DNA of 64,000 nucleotides from Mycobacteriales bacterium (lineage in GTDB: Bacteria > Actinomycetota > Actinomycetes > Mycobacteriales > SCTD01), in assembly GCA_030697205.1 (NCBI GenBank), contig JAUYQP010000013.1, positions 124,001 through 188,000 of the forward strand, given 5' to 3'. The position numbers were made by a program, and so were the translations under genes. Each line of letters starts with the position of its first letter. Position 1 is the first letter of the stretch. Shown one piece after another: positions 50,237 to 59,188 of the stretch. The notes beneath the pieces are model-generated. The model was not told the origin of the DNA. It searched no databases and saw nothing but the letters and a program-made list of their open reading frames with translations.

Positions 50237-51559
50237 CTAGCGGGTGGCGAAGCGGCGGGCGCCGAAGGCGGCGCCGACGGCGGCCAGCGCGCCGAGGGCG
50301 AGCAGCGGCTCACCACCCGTGCGGGGCAGGGTCGGGACCACCGGCGGGACGACCGGCGGAACGACGACCGGCGGCTCGACGAACGGCGGCTCGACGAACG
50401 GCGCCGGGACGGTGATCGGCGCGAGCGGGCCGCTCACGAAGTCACCGTGGGGGCCGCAGAACAGCTCAAGGTTGTTGTAGTAGGTGCCGGGCGCGACGTC
50501 GGCCTTCACCTTGACGACGAAGGTCTGCACGACGCTGGCCTTGGCGCCGATGGTCACGGCGTCGGGGCGCAGGATCGCGTCCTGGCCGCCGTCGGCGCGG
50601 ACCGGCAGCGGGGTGTCGACCGCGGTACCGAGCGGGCCGGCGGTGGAGACGAACTCGACGGCGCTCGGCAGGTGGTCGACGAACCTCAGCACTTCGCAGT
50701 CCTGCGCGGAGGTGTTGGTGACGGTGGCCTTGTACGTCACGGTCGTGCCGCCCTTGGCGGTGCCGGGGGTGGCGTCCTTGGCGAAGGTGATGTCGGGCGC
50801 GCCGACGCCGGGCGGGTTCTGGCTGCCGCGGCCGTTGGCGCACACGACGCCGGACACCGCGTGGCTGATGATGATGTCGCCGCGGATGACCGTGCCGCCG
50901 ACCGGGAGGACCCCGAACTCGGACGCGATGATGTGGATGCCGTTGACGACCAGGCCGCGGCCGTTGGCGGCCGGGTGCTGCTCGTTGAGGATGATGCGGA
51001 TGCCCAGCAGGTCGAGCGCGGGCGTCGCGACGACGGTGTTGGGGGCGACGAGGCCGTCGGGGATGACCGACGCGCCACCGATGGTGAGACCGACGATCTC
51101 GGTCGAGCCGGTCGGGGCGTTGGTGCAGTCCGTCTGGGACGTCGTGGTGATCGCGTCGACGTGAAGGGCGACCGGGGCCGCGACCTGCAAGGCGTCGACG
51201 TTGGTCAGCTGCGCGCCGCCGAGGGCCTTCGGGACACCGGCCGCACCGGTGCAGACCGCGGACGCACCGCTGGTCACGACGGCGGCCTCAGCGACCTGAG
51301 CGTCTCCCAGCGGGCCGATCAGGGAGTTCGTCGCGGGAGCGCCCTGCGGCAGGCAGGACGACGCGGTGGCGCCCTCCGTCAGTTCGATCGGCACGTTGCC
51401 GGCGAGGAGCGTGGTGTCGATGATGAGGCCTGCACCCTCGGCGAAGGCGCCGTCGACAGCGGCGGCCTGCGCCGGCGCTGCCGGCAGCAGCACGAGCCCG
51501 GCAGCGGCGAGCAGCGCCGCCCCGCCGACTCGCAGTCCGGTGGTCATCTGAGTGCGCAC
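50237..51559 (-). CDS. LPRTG-anchored surface protein (choice-of-anchor P-like plus DUF11)
   Basis: 440 residues with a signal peptide (VGGAALLAAAGLVLLPAAPAQA). A beta-rich domain resembles the choice-of-anchor P group (ILNEQHPAANGRGLVVNGI, RGDIIISHAVSGVVCA). A DUF11-like repeat follows (TTVTYKATVTNTSAQDCEVL), then a Pro/Val-rich wall-spanning stretch. It ends with the sorting signal LPRTG, the hydrophobic LLALGALAAVGAAFGA and the charged tail RRFATR. Sortase should link it to peptidoglycan; the sortase at 61030 is the nearest candidate. GTG 51559 has GAGGGG 7 nt upstream. The 215 bp upstream (51560-51774) are AT-richer and hold no gene that I recognise. Confidence 0.85.
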   Translation of the reverse strand: MRTQMTTGLRVGGAALLAAAGLVLLPAAPAQAAAVDGAFAEGAGLIIDTTLLAGNVPIELTEGATASSCLPQGAPATNSLIGPLGDAQVAEAAVVTSGASAVCTGAAGVPKALGGAQLTNVDALQVAAPVALHVDAITTTSQTDCTNAPTGSTEIVGLTIGGASVIPDGLVAPNTVVATPALDLLGIRIILNEQHPAANGRGLVVNGIHIIASEFGVLPVGGTVIRGDIIISHAVSGVVCANGRGSQNPPGVGAPDITFAKDATPGTAKGGTTVTYKATVTNTSAQDCEVLRFVDHLPSAVEFVSTAGPLGTAVDTPLPVRADGGQDAILRPDAVTIGAKASVVQTFVVKVKADVAPGTYYNNLELFCGPHGDFVSGPLAPITVPAPFVEPPFVEPPVVVPPVVPPVVPTLPRTGGEPLLALGALAAVGAAFGARRFATR

Positions 51560-51774
51560 GGTCGTTCCCCTCGGAGTGGTGCACGTAGGTCAAAACAAGA
51601 ACATGTCCTGATCTGTCCTTCGGCGGCAGGTTAGCCCGTCTTGACCAACGATCGATGCCCTTCTGTCTCGCGCCCGACACGTCACAGACTGGCCCGTCCG
51701 GCTCTGCGCGAGGCGTTTCGGACCGCGTGTCCGATTTTCGATTGACCACTCTGTCGCGGGGGTCACAACGCGGG

Positions 51775-51807
51775 CCGGGCCCGCCCTGACGTGCAGGACG
51801 GGCCCGG
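51775..51807 (-). terminator. hppA terminator
   Basis: CCGGGCCCGCCCTG and CAGGACGGGCCCGG pair at 13 of 14 positions with one wobble, around the loop ACGTG, 18 bp beyond the stop. Confidence 0.7.
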
Positions 51808-51825
51808 GCGCGGACGTGCGCGGGA

Positions 51826-54123
51826 TCACACGGTCGTGCTGGCCTTCTCCACGATCTCGCTCGCCCCGGCGACGCCGCGGCGGTTGCTCACGACGACGGC
51901 AGCCACGATGCCCGCGGCGGCCAGCAGGCCGACGACGAGCCGGACGGCCGTGCTCTCGTCCGGGCCGTTCACGCCGTACTTCACGACGCTCGGCGCGATG
52001 AGCAGGGCCACGAGGTTCATGACCTTCAGCAGCGGGTTGAGCGCAGGCCCCGCGGTGTCCTTGAAGGGGTCACCGACGGTGTCGCCGATGATCGTGGCCT
52101 CGTGCGACGGCGAGCCCTTGCCGCCGTGCGCACCCTCCTCGACCAGCTTCTTCGCGTTGTCCCACGCGCCACCGGCGTTGGCGAGGAAGACCGCCATGAG
52201 CACACCGGCCGCGATCGAGCCGGCGAGGAAGGCCCCGAGCGGCGCGTAGCCGAGCAGGAAGCCCACCGAGATCGGGGCGAGCACCGCGAGCAGGCCCGGC
52301 GTCGCCAGCTCGCGCAGCGAGTCGCGGGTGCAGATGTCCACCACGCGGCCGTAGTCCGGCTTCTCGGTGTAGTCCATGATCCCGGGCTTGGTGCGGAACT
52401 GCTCGCGGACCTCGAACACGACCCGGCCCGCGGCCCGCGAGACCGCGCTGATGGCGAGGCCGGAGAACAGGAAGACGACGCTTGCCCCGATGATGAGGCC
52501 GAACAGCAGGTTGGGCTTCTCGATCGACAGCGAGAAGACCGTGCCGGCCGGCAGCTCGTCGACGACGGCCTCGCGGAACGACCCGAACAGCGCGGTCGCG
52601 GCCAGCACGGCCGTCGCGATCGCGATGCCCTTGGTGATCGCCTTCGTGGTGTTGCCGACCGCGTCGAGCTCGGTGAGGATCGCCGCGCCCTTGGCGTCGA
52701 CCTCGCCCGACATCTCCGCGATGCCCTGGGCGTTGTCGCTGATCGGCCCGAAGGTGTCCATGGCGACGATGACGCCGACCGTGGTGAGCAGGCCGGTGCC
52801 GGCCAGCGCGACCGCGAACAGCGCGAGCACCGTGGAGCCGCCGCCGAGCAGGAAGGCGGTGTACACGGCGCCGCCGATCAGCATCGCGGAGTAGACCGCG
52901 GACTCAAGGCCGACGCTGATGCCGGCGAGCACGACGGTGGCCGGGCCGGTCAGCGAGGACTTGCCGATCTCCTTGACCGGCTTGCGGTTGGTCTCGGTGA
53001 AGTAGCCGGTGAGGACCTGGATCGCCGCGGCGAGCACGATGCCGATGATCACGGCGCCGAGCGCGAAGGCCCGCGGGTCGCCGTCGAGGGCGAGGACATC
53101 CTCGTCACCGCCGAGCAGGTCGGCGTAGGTGTCGGGCAGGTAGGCGAAGGCCGCGAACCCGACGAGGACCGCCGAAACGACCGCGGACAGGAAGAAGCCC
53201 CTGTTGATCGCGTTCATGCCGTTGCGGTCTCCGTCGCGCGGGCTCGTGGCGTAGATGCCGACCAGCGCGGTGACGACGCCGATGGCCGGGACGATGAGCG
53301 GGAAGACCAGGCCCTTCGCGCCGAAGGCGGCCTGGCCGAGGATGAGCGCGGCGACCAGCGTCACGGCGTAGGACTCGAAGAGGTCGGCCGCCATGCCGGC
53401 GCAGTCACCGACGTTGTCACCGACGTTGTCGGCGATCGTCGCGGCGTTGCGGGGGTCATCCTCGGGGATGCCCTGCTCGACCTTGCCGACAAGGTCGGCG
53501 CCCACATCGGCGGCCTTGGTGAAGATGCCTCCGCCGACGCGCATGAACATCGCGAGCAGGGCGCCACCGAAGGCGAAGCCCTCGAGCACGATCGGGGCCT
53601 GCTCGTCGTAGCCGAGCAGCACGACGGAGGCGCCGAGCAGGCCGAGGCCGACGGTGAACATTCCGACGACACCGCCGGCGCGGAAGGCGATGCGCAGCGC
53701 CCGCTTGGTGCCCTCGGTGTTGGCGGCGTTGGCCACCCGCAGGTTGGTGCGGGTCGCGAGCGTCATGCCGATGAAGCCGACCAGCGCCGAGAAGAAGGCG
53801 CCGACGAGGAAGAAGAAGGACCTGCCGACCCTGGCACTGGTCGTGTCGGCCGGCAGCAGGAACAGCAGGGCGAAGACGATGACCGCGAAAACCGACAGCG
53901 TCCGGAACTGCCGCGAGAGGTACGCCGCGGCGCCCTCCTGGACCGCCTTGGAGATCTCGATCATCTTGGGGGTGCCCTGGCCTGCGGCGAGCACCTCACG
54001 GGCGAAGACGCCCGCGAAGGCGAGCGCCACCAGCGAGGTCAGCAGGATCAGGACGATCAGCGTGCGGTCGTCGTCGGCCACGGATGCGAGGCCCTCGCCC
54101 GCGGCGAGGTGTAGCGGAGACAT
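51826..54123 (-). CDS. hppA: Membrane-bound proton-translocating pyrophosphatase
   Basis: Couples hydrolysis of pyrophosphate to proton export. 765 residues, about 15-16 helices. The substrate segments FTKAADVGADLVGKVEQGIPEDDPRN and ADNVGDNVGDCAGMAADL are intact. In GNTTKAITKG, the Lys and Thr match the residues that make family members independent of potassium. A hairpin with CCGGGCG/CGCCCGG arms (54145-54162) lies in the leader. It is not clustered with other bioenergetic genes. Confidence 0.95.
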   Translation of the reverse strand: MSPLHLAAGEGLASVADDDRTLIVLILLTSLVALAFAGVFAREVLAAGQGTPKMIEISKAVQEGAAAYLSRQFRTLSVFAVIVFALLFLLPADTTSARVGRSFFFLVGAFFSALVGFIGMTLATRTNLRVANAANTEGTKRALRIAFRAGGVVGMFTVGLGLLGASVVLLGYDEQAPIVLEGFAFGGALLAMFMRVGGGIFTKAADVGADLVGKVEQGIPEDDPRNAATIADNVGDNVGDCAGMAADLFESYAVTLVAALILGQAAFGAKGLVFPLIVPAIGVVTALVGIYATSPRDGDRNGMNAINRGFFLSAVVSAVLVGFAAFAYLPDTYADLLGGDEDVLALDGDPRAFALGAVIIGIVLAAAIQVLTGYFTETNRKPVKEIGKSSLTGPATVVLAGISVGLESAVYSAMLIGGAVYTAFLLGGGSTVLALFAVALAGTGLLTTVGVIVAMDTFGPISDNAQGIAEMSGEVDAKGAAILTELDAVGNTTKAITKGIAIATAVLAATALFGSFREAVVDELPAGTVFSLSIEKPNLLFGLIIGASVVFLFSGLAISAVSRAAGRVVFEVREQFRTKPGIMDYTEKPDYGRVVDICTRDSLRELATPGLLAVLAPISVGFLLGYAPLGAFLAGSIAAGVLMAVFLANAGGAWDNAKKLVEEGAHGGKGSPSHEATIIGDTVGDPFKDTAGPALNPLLKVMNLVALLIAPSVVKYGVNGPDESTAVRLVVGLLAAAGIVAAVVVSNRRGVAGASEIVEKASTTV

Positions 54124-54193
54124 GCGTCCTCCTGGTCGCGTCCGGGCGCCGTCGCCCGGATCGGCTGCAACACGTTCTCGCGTGCGCGGCGGA

Positions 54194-54224
54194 AGGATAG
54201 CCAGACCAGTGAGTCGTTCGTCAC
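54194..54224 (-). promoter_or_regulatory. Candidate hppA promoter
   Basis: GTGACG, a 19-bp spacer and TATCCT lie about 70 bp before ATG 54123. The spacer is 1-2 bp too long for an ideal match. Confidence 0.4.
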
Positions 54225-54260
54225 ACCGGCACGCGGGTGGAGCTCCCGGTCCCTATCGCG

Positions 54261-54740
54261 TCAGGCCTGCACCGCCGCGGTAGACGGCACGCCGGACAGG
54301 CGCACCGGGAGCGGCCACCTCATGGTCACGGTCGTGCCCTGCGGGTCGGGCTCGATCGACACGTCGTCGACCAGGCCCTGCACGACGGCCAGCGCGACGT
54401 CGGGGTCGGCCAGGCCACCCCCGTCCTCGGAGGCGTCGTCGAAGGCGTCCTCGAGCAGCCCGGCAGCTGCGGTGGCCACGGGACCCGCAGCCGGTCCTCG
54501 GTCGCGGACCGCGACGGTCAGCCCCGCCGGGTCGTCTCGGACCGTGACCTCGACCCGCACGTCCGGAGCGTGCCGGGCGTGCAGCAGCACTGCGCGCCCG
54601 CAGGCCTCGCCCAGCGCGAGGCGCAGCTCGTCGACGAGCTCGTCGACGAGGCCGGCCCGGCGGGCTGCCGCGGCGACGACCAGTCGCGCGGTCCGGACGT
54701 GCTCAGGCGACGGGGGGAAGAGCAGCTCGACGAGAGCCAC
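54261..54740 (-). CDS. RsbW-like ATP-binding anti-sigma/partner-switch kinase
   Basis: 159 residues of the HATPase_c_2 (GHKL) family. The N-box-like ELRLALGEACGRAVLLHAR replaces the usual Asn-rich motif with Cys and Arg. G boxes AVRDRGPAAGP and a degraded GLG/GTTVTMRW are seen. Kinase ability may be reduced because the N-box Asn is not obvious. It starts 4 bp after the STAS gene and is likely its partner in a partner-switch module. Confidence 0.78.
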   Translation of the reverse strand: MALVELLFPPSPEHVRTARLVVAAAARRAGLVDELVDELRLALGEACGRAVLLHARHAPDVRVEVTVRDDPAGLTVAVRDRGPAAGPVATAAAGLLEDAFDDASEDGGGLADPDVALAVVQGLVDDVSIEPDPQGTTVTMRWPLPVRLSGVPSTAAVQA

Positions 54741-54744
54741 CCGG

Positions 54745-55098
54745 TCAGTCCGAGCCGGCGCCGTCGGCCGCGACGGCCTCGGCGACCGAGGTGTGGATGG
54801 GGAAGACCTTGGTCAGGCCGGTGATGCGGAAGATCTTGAGGATGCGCTCCTGGGTGCAGACCAGGCGGAGCGACCCCTCGTGGGCACGGACCCGCTTGAG
54901 GCCACCGACGAGGACGCCGAGCCCGGTGGAGTCGAGGAACTCCACGCCCTCCATGTCCACGACGAGGTGGTACTGCCCGCTGCTCACCAGGTCGATGAGC
55001 TGCTCGCGCAGCTTCGGGGCCGTGTAGACGTCGATCTCGCCCCCGACGACGACGACCGTGCGGTCACCCTCCGTGCGGGTCGACAGGGACAGGTCCAC
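54745..55098 (-). CDS. STAS-domain anti-anti-sigma factor (RsbV-like)
   Basis: 117 residues of a single STAS domain. The phospho-acceptor region [17 protein letters not shown] keeps the Ser-Thr pair. GTG 55098 has GGAGGA about 7 nt upstream; the longer frame to 55182 is rejected. It sits directly before the RsbW-like gene and 210 bp from the divergent sigma-4 operon. Confidence 0.9.
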   Translation of the reverse strand: MDLSLSTRTEGDRTVVVVGGEIDVYTAPKLREQLIDLVSSGQYHLVVDMEGVEFLDSTGLGVLVGGLKRVRAHEGSLRLVCTQERILKIFRITGLTKVFPIHTSVAEAVAADGAGSD

Positions 55099-55308
55099 AG
55101 CAGTTCCTCCAAGCAGTCGGTCTGGCCCACCGCCCGTGTCGGGCCGCGTTCTCAGGGCCCCACCCCGGGACCGAGCGGTCACCTACCCCGGAGCACCCGC
55201 ATCTAACCCCAGAGACAGTGCCGCTCGTCACACTGAACTCGCGCGCCTCGTCGTGCGTCTGCCTGCCGTGCGCAAGTCTGAAGCGGGTCCGAGAGACGTG
55301 GGGATGCG

Positions 55309-55584
55309 GTGGACGAGCAGGCCCGGGGGGAGCTGGCCGACTTCTGCGCGCTCGCGGTCCGCCGCGCCGTCGCCGCCCTGCCGCTGCGCCAGCGCACGGC
55401 CCTGGTCTACCGCTACTACAGCGACCTGTCCGTCGAGCAGACCGCCGAGGCGATGGGGCGCGCCACCGGGACGGTCAAGTCCCTCACCTCCCAGGCCATC
55501 GCCTCCTTGAGAGCCCACGCCGACCTGCTCGACCCGACCGACGACCCCGAACCCATCCCCGTCCAGGAGCGCTCCCGTGGCTGA
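55309..55584 (+). CDS. Region-4-only sigma-70-like protein
   Basis: 91 residues. It carries a complete region 4 helix-turn-helix: VAALPLRQRTALVYRYYSDL, then SVEQTAEAMGRATGTVKSL. This resembles SigE-family actinobacterial sigma factors. Region 2, needed to bind core polymerase and the -10, is absent. An in-frame stop at 55279-55281 shows the frame cannot extend upstream, and no frame before it reads like region 2. GTG 55309 is preceded by GGGG 5 nt upstream. It overlaps the next gene by 8 bp. It may be a decoy, an activator that binds -35 sites, or a remnant. Confidence 0.78.
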   Translation: MDEQARGELADFCALAVRRAVAALPLRQRTALVYRYYSDLSVEQTAEAMGRATGTVKSLTSQAIASLRAHADLLDPTDDPEPIPVQERSRG

Positions 55585-56248
55585 CCTGCGCGACACCCTC
55601 TTCCTGGCCGCCGGCGAGCCAGCGGCGGAGCTCGACCTCGACCGCGTCCTCACCCGTGGCGCGCAGCGGCGCCGCACCACCCGAGTGCTGCAGACCACCG
55701 GAGCGCTCGTCCCGCTGGCCGGCGTCGCTCTGGCCGTGGCCCTGCTCGGCAACGGCGACGGCGACGTGCTCGGCCCGACCGAGGGTCCGGTCGCGACCGC
55801 ACCGAGCACCGGCGCGCTGCGCTACGACACGGGCCTCACGGCACTGCCGACCGCGGCCGGCGAGCGGGTCGACTACGCCTACGTCCGGCCCGTCAGCGCC
55901 GAGGGCCTGCTGACCTACGACAAGGTCGAGTACGACGAGACCGCATGCCGTGCGCTGGTCGCGACGTCGGCGCCGGCCGCTCCGTCCTTCGACGCCGCCG
56001 ACGAGGCGTGCTTCTCCAACAGCAACGCGCTCGAGCGGACCGTCCGCATCACCGACGACGCGCTCGTCGTCGTCGCCGGCCCGGACGGCCGGCCGCAGGA
56101 GGTCAGCCGGGAGGCGCTCGCGGTGCTGCTGTCCTCGACCCGCCCCGACCGGCCGCTGACCCGGACCACGTGGCGGATCGTGCTGCGCGACGAGGGAGAG
56201 CGGCCAGTGGTCGTGCGGATGACCGAGCTGCTGGTGGCCGGCCGATGA
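55577..56248 (+). CDS. Single-pass membrane protein of the sigma-4 operon, paralogue 1
   Basis: 223 residues: a short N-terminal cytoplasmic part (about 40, ending GAQRRRTTR), one membrane helix (TTGALVPLAGVALAVALLG), and an external domain. That domain has the pattern DYAYVRP..YDKVEYDETAC..EACFSNSNALERTV, with two conserved cysteines. The same pattern occurs in the following lipoprotein. The topology resembles membrane anti-sigma factors, but no known anti-sigma domain is seen. It overlaps the sigma-4 gene by 8 bp and the lipoprotein gene by 4 bp. Confidence 0.8.
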   Translation: MADLRDTLFLAAGEPAAELDLDRVLTRGAQRRRTTRVLQTTGALVPLAGVALAVALLGNGDGDVLGPTEGPVATAPSTGALRYDTGLTALPTAAGERVDYAYVRPVSAEGLLTYDKVEYDETACRALVATSAPAAPSFDAADEACFSNSNALERTVRITDDALVVVAGPDGRPQEVSREALAVLLSSTRPDRPLTRTTWRIVLRDEGERPVVVRMTELLVAGR

Positions 56249-56805
56249 GAGCCACGACGTGGCGGCTCGCCGCCGGTGCCGCGACGGCTGCCGCCCTCTG
56301 CTCGGTCGCCCTGTCGGGGTGCAACACCGACAGCCCGGGCCGGGCGGCGGCGGGCCCGTCCCCCACCGGGCTCGCCGACCCGACACCCGCGACGACCCGG
56401 GCGAGCACCGCCGACCCGGCAGGCACCCCGGACGGCACGACCTACGGCTACCTCCGGCGCGTCGTCACGACGGCGCGCGGTGCCGACGCCGTCGTCTACG
56501 ACAAGGTCGACTACCTCGAGGGCCCCTGCCTGGCCCTGGGTCGGACCAGCTCGGCGCCGACCGGCCGCCAGGCCGACCGGGTCTGCTTCCGCAACGTCAA
56601 CCCGGTGGAACGCACGGTGGAGCTCGCGCCCGGCGCGGTGCTGCTCGAGCGGCCGGCCGGCGACCCCCCACGCACCCTCGGGGTGGCGGACCTGGCGCAG
56701 TTCCTCCGTCGCGTGCGCGAGGACCCACCCGTCCCGATCACCGCCTTCCGCCTCGAGGTCGCCGGTGGTGTCGTCGTACGCCTGGAGGAGTTCCGGGTCA
56801 GCTGA
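56245..56805 (+). CDS. Lipoprotein of the sigma-4 operon, paralogue 2
   Basis: 186 residues with a lipobox LSGC at about residue 26 (CSVALSGCNTD), a Pro/Thr-rich linker, and then the domain YGYLRR..VVYDKVDYLEGPC..RVCFRNVNPVERTV. This aligns with the external domain of the preceding membrane protein, including both cysteines and the YDKV/ERTV motifs. ATG 56245 overlaps that gene's stop. I recognise no named family. Confidence 0.82.
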   Translation: MRATTWRLAAGAATAAALCSVALSGCNTDSPGRAAAGPSPTGLADPTPATTRASTADPAGTPDGTTYGYLRRVVTTARGADAVVYDKVDYLEGPCLALGRTSSAPTGRQADRVCFRNVNPVERTVELAPGAVLLERPAGDPPRTLGVADLAQFLRRVREDPPVPITAFRLEVAGGVVVRLEEFRVS

Positions 56806-56836
56806 GACGCGGGCGCCCTGCGAGGATGGGCAGCCC

Positions 56837-59155
56837 ATGACCCGCACGCCCGAGACCCTGCTGCAGCGGCTGCTGCTGGACCCCGCCCAGCGCGACAAGG
56901 TCACCCACGTCGAGCACGTCCCCGCCCGCGAAGGACGCCGCGCGCCGTGGCCGGAGTGGGTGCCGCAGCTGCTGCGCGACCGGCTCGCCCTCGCCGGCGT
57001 GCCCTCGCCGTGGGAGCACCAGGCCGTGGCCGCCGACCTGGCCTGGGGCGGCTCGTCGGTCGTCGTCTCGACCGGCACCGCGAGCGGCAAGTCGCTGGCC
57101 TACCTGCTGCCCGTGCTGTCGTCGATGCTGCTCGACGACCGGGCCACCGCCCTCTACCTGTCGCCGACGAAGGCCCTCGCGACCGACCAGCTGCGGGCGG
57201 TGCGGGCCCTCAACCTCGCCGCGGTCCGGGCCGCGACCTACGACGGCGACACCCCGCGCGACGAGCGCGAGTGGGTGCGCCGGCACGGCCGCCTCGTCCT
57301 CACCAACCCGGACATGGTCCACCGTGGGGTGCTGCCCCGGCACAGCGACTTCGCGTCGTACCTGCGGGGTCTTCGCTTCGTCGTGGTCGACGAGTGCCAC
57401 ACCTACCGCGGTGTCTTCGGCTCCCACGTCGCGCAGGTGCTGCGGCGGCTGCGGCGGGTCTGCGCGAAGTACGGCAGCGACCCGGTCTTCGTGCTGGCCT
57501 CCGCCACCGCGAGCGACCCGGAGACCTCCGCCGGGCTGCTCACCGGGCTGCCCGTGCACCCCGTCTCGATCGACGCGTCGCCGCGCGGGCGCACCGAGTT
57601 CGCGCTGTGGGAGCCGCCGCTGATGCCGGACTACGGGGGTGGCGAGAACGGCGCGCCGGTCCGCCGCTCTGCCCACGCCGAGACCGGCGACCTGCTCGCC
57701 GACCTCGTCGTCGAGGGCGCCCGCACCCTCGCGTTCGTGCGGTCGCGGCGCGGTGCGGAGTCGGTGGCCCTCGGCGCAAAGCGGGCCCTCGAGGAGGCCG
57801 CGCCCGAGCTGGGCGACCGGGTCGCGGCCTACCGCGCGGGCTACCTGCCCGAGGAGCGTCGCGAGCTCGAGCGCCGGCTGCAGTCCGGCGAGCTGCTCGG
57901 GGTCGCGGCGACCAACGCCCTCGAGCTCGGCGTCGACGTGTCTGGGCTCGACGCGGTGCTCATCACCGGCTGGCCGGGGACGCGCGCGTCGGTGTGGCAG
58001 CAGGCCGGGCGCGCCGGGCGGGCCGGGCAGGGGGCGCTCGCGGTGCTCGTCGCGCGCGACGACCCGCTCGACACCTACCTCGTCCACCACCCGCAGGCGC
58101 TGTTCGGCCAGCCGGTCGAGGCGACCGTGCTCGACCCGTCCAACCCCTACGTCCTCGGGCCACATCTGTGCTGCGCCGCGTCGGAGCTGCCGCTGACCGA
58201 GGCCGACCTGCCGCTGTTCGGCGAGCCCGACGAGGTCCGGCTGCTGCTCGCCGACCTGGTCCGCCGCGGGGTCTTGCGGTCGCGGGCCAACGGCTGGTTC
58301 TGGACCTCGCGGGAGCGCCCCGAGGCCGACATCCGCGGCACCGGCGGGCCCCCGGTGCGGCTCGTCGAGAGCGCCACCGGCCGGCTGCTCGGCACCGTCG
58401 ACAGTTCCTCGTCGCACTCCCAGGCCCACACCGGCGCGGTCTACCTGCACCAGGGCGAGACGTGGGTCGTCGAGCGGCTCGACCTCGACGAGTCGGTCGC
58501 GCTGGTGCGTCGCGACGACCCCGACTGGTCGACCTCGGCGCGCGACATCACCGACATCCGCGTGGTCGAGGAGCTCCGGTCGCGGCAGCTCGACGGGGTG
58601 CGGCTGTCGTTCGGCACCGTCGACGTCACCCACCAGGTCGTGTCGTTCCTGCGCAAGCGGGTCGGCTCCGGCGAGGTCCTCGGCGAGGAGCCGCTGGACC
58701 TGCCGGCGCGCGAACTGCGCACCCGTGCGGTCTGGTACACCGTCGACGCCGCCCTGCTCGAGACCGCCGACCTCGGGTGGGAGGCGGTGCCCGGTGCCGC
58801 CCACGCCGCCGAGCACGCCGCCATCGGCCTGCTCCCGCTGTTCGCGACCTGCGACCGCTGGGACATCGGCGGCGTGTCGACGGCGCTGCACGAGGACACT
58901 GGCCTGGCCACGGTCTTCGTGTACGACGGACACCCCGGCGGCGCCGGCTTCTCCGAGCGCGGCTTCGCCCGGGCCACCGACTGGCTGCTCGCGACCCGCG
59001 AGGCGATCGCCTCCTGCGAGTGCGAGACCGGCTGCCCGTCGTGCGTGCAGTCGCCCAAGTGCGGCAACGGCAACGAGCCGCTCGACAAGGCCGCAGCGGT
59101 GCGACTGCTCGACGTGGTGCTCGGCAGCGGACTGCGGGAGCCGACCGCGGGGTAG
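56837..59155 (+). CDS. MrfA/YprA-type DEAD/DEAH helicase with DUF1998
   Basis: 772 residues. Superfamily 2 motifs: VVVSTGTASGKSLAYLLPVL (I), VVDECHTYRGVFG (II, DECH), LASATASDP (III), WQQAGRAGRAGQ (VI). A C-terminal zinc cluster ECETGCPSCVQSPKCGNGNEPL is the DUF1998 signature. In B. subtilis MrfA helps repair mitomycin C damage. In actinobacteria this helicase neighbours the Tad locus and is named the helicase/secretion neighbourhood DEAH helicase. GAGGAT precedes ATG 56837. The longer frame from 56276 is rejected. Confidence 0.93.
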   Translation: MTRTPETLLQRLLLDPAQRDKVTHVEHVPAREGRRAPWPEWVPQLLRDRLALAGVPSPWEHQAVAADLAWGGSSVVVSTGTASGKSLAYLLPVLSSMLLDDRATALYLSPTKALATDQLRAVRALNLAAVRAATYDGDTPRDEREWVRRHGRLVLTNPDMVHRGVLPRHSDFASYLRGLRFVVVDECHTYRGVFGSHVAQVLRRLRRVCAKYGSDPVFVLASATASDPETSAGLLTGLPVHPVSIDASPRGRTEFALWEPPLMPDYGGGENGAPVRRSAHAETGDLLADLVVEGARTLAFVRSRRGAESVALGAKRALEEAAPELGDRVAAYRAGYLPEERRELERRLQSGELLGVAATNALELGVDVSGLDAVLITGWPGTRASVWQQAGRAGRAGQGALAVLVARDDPLDTYLVHHPQALFGQPVEATVLDPSNPYVLGPHLCCAASELPLTEADLPLFGEPDEVRLLLADLVRRGVLRSRANGWFWTSRERPEADIRGTGGPPVRLVESATGRLLGTVDSSSSHSQAHTGAVYLHQGETWVVERLDLDESVALVRRDDPDWSTSARDITDIRVVEELRSRQLDGVRLSFGTVDVTHQVVSFLRKRVGSGEVLGEEPLDLPARELRTRAVWYTVDAALLETADLGWEAVPGAAHAAEHAAIGLLPLFATCDRWDIGGVSTALHEDTGLATVFVYDGHPGGAGFSERGFARATDWLLATREAIASCECETGCPSCVQSPKCGNGNEPLDKAAAVRLLDVVLGSGLREPTAG

Positions 59156-59188
59156 GGGTGGGTCAGCCACTCACCCCCGGAGGTCCTC

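Noticed and set aside
54219-55240. A shared TGTGACGA motif upstream of hppA and the STAS gene, considered as a CRP-type site
   Set aside because: The half-site spacing does not fit a CRP operator, and eight bases in two places are not enough.
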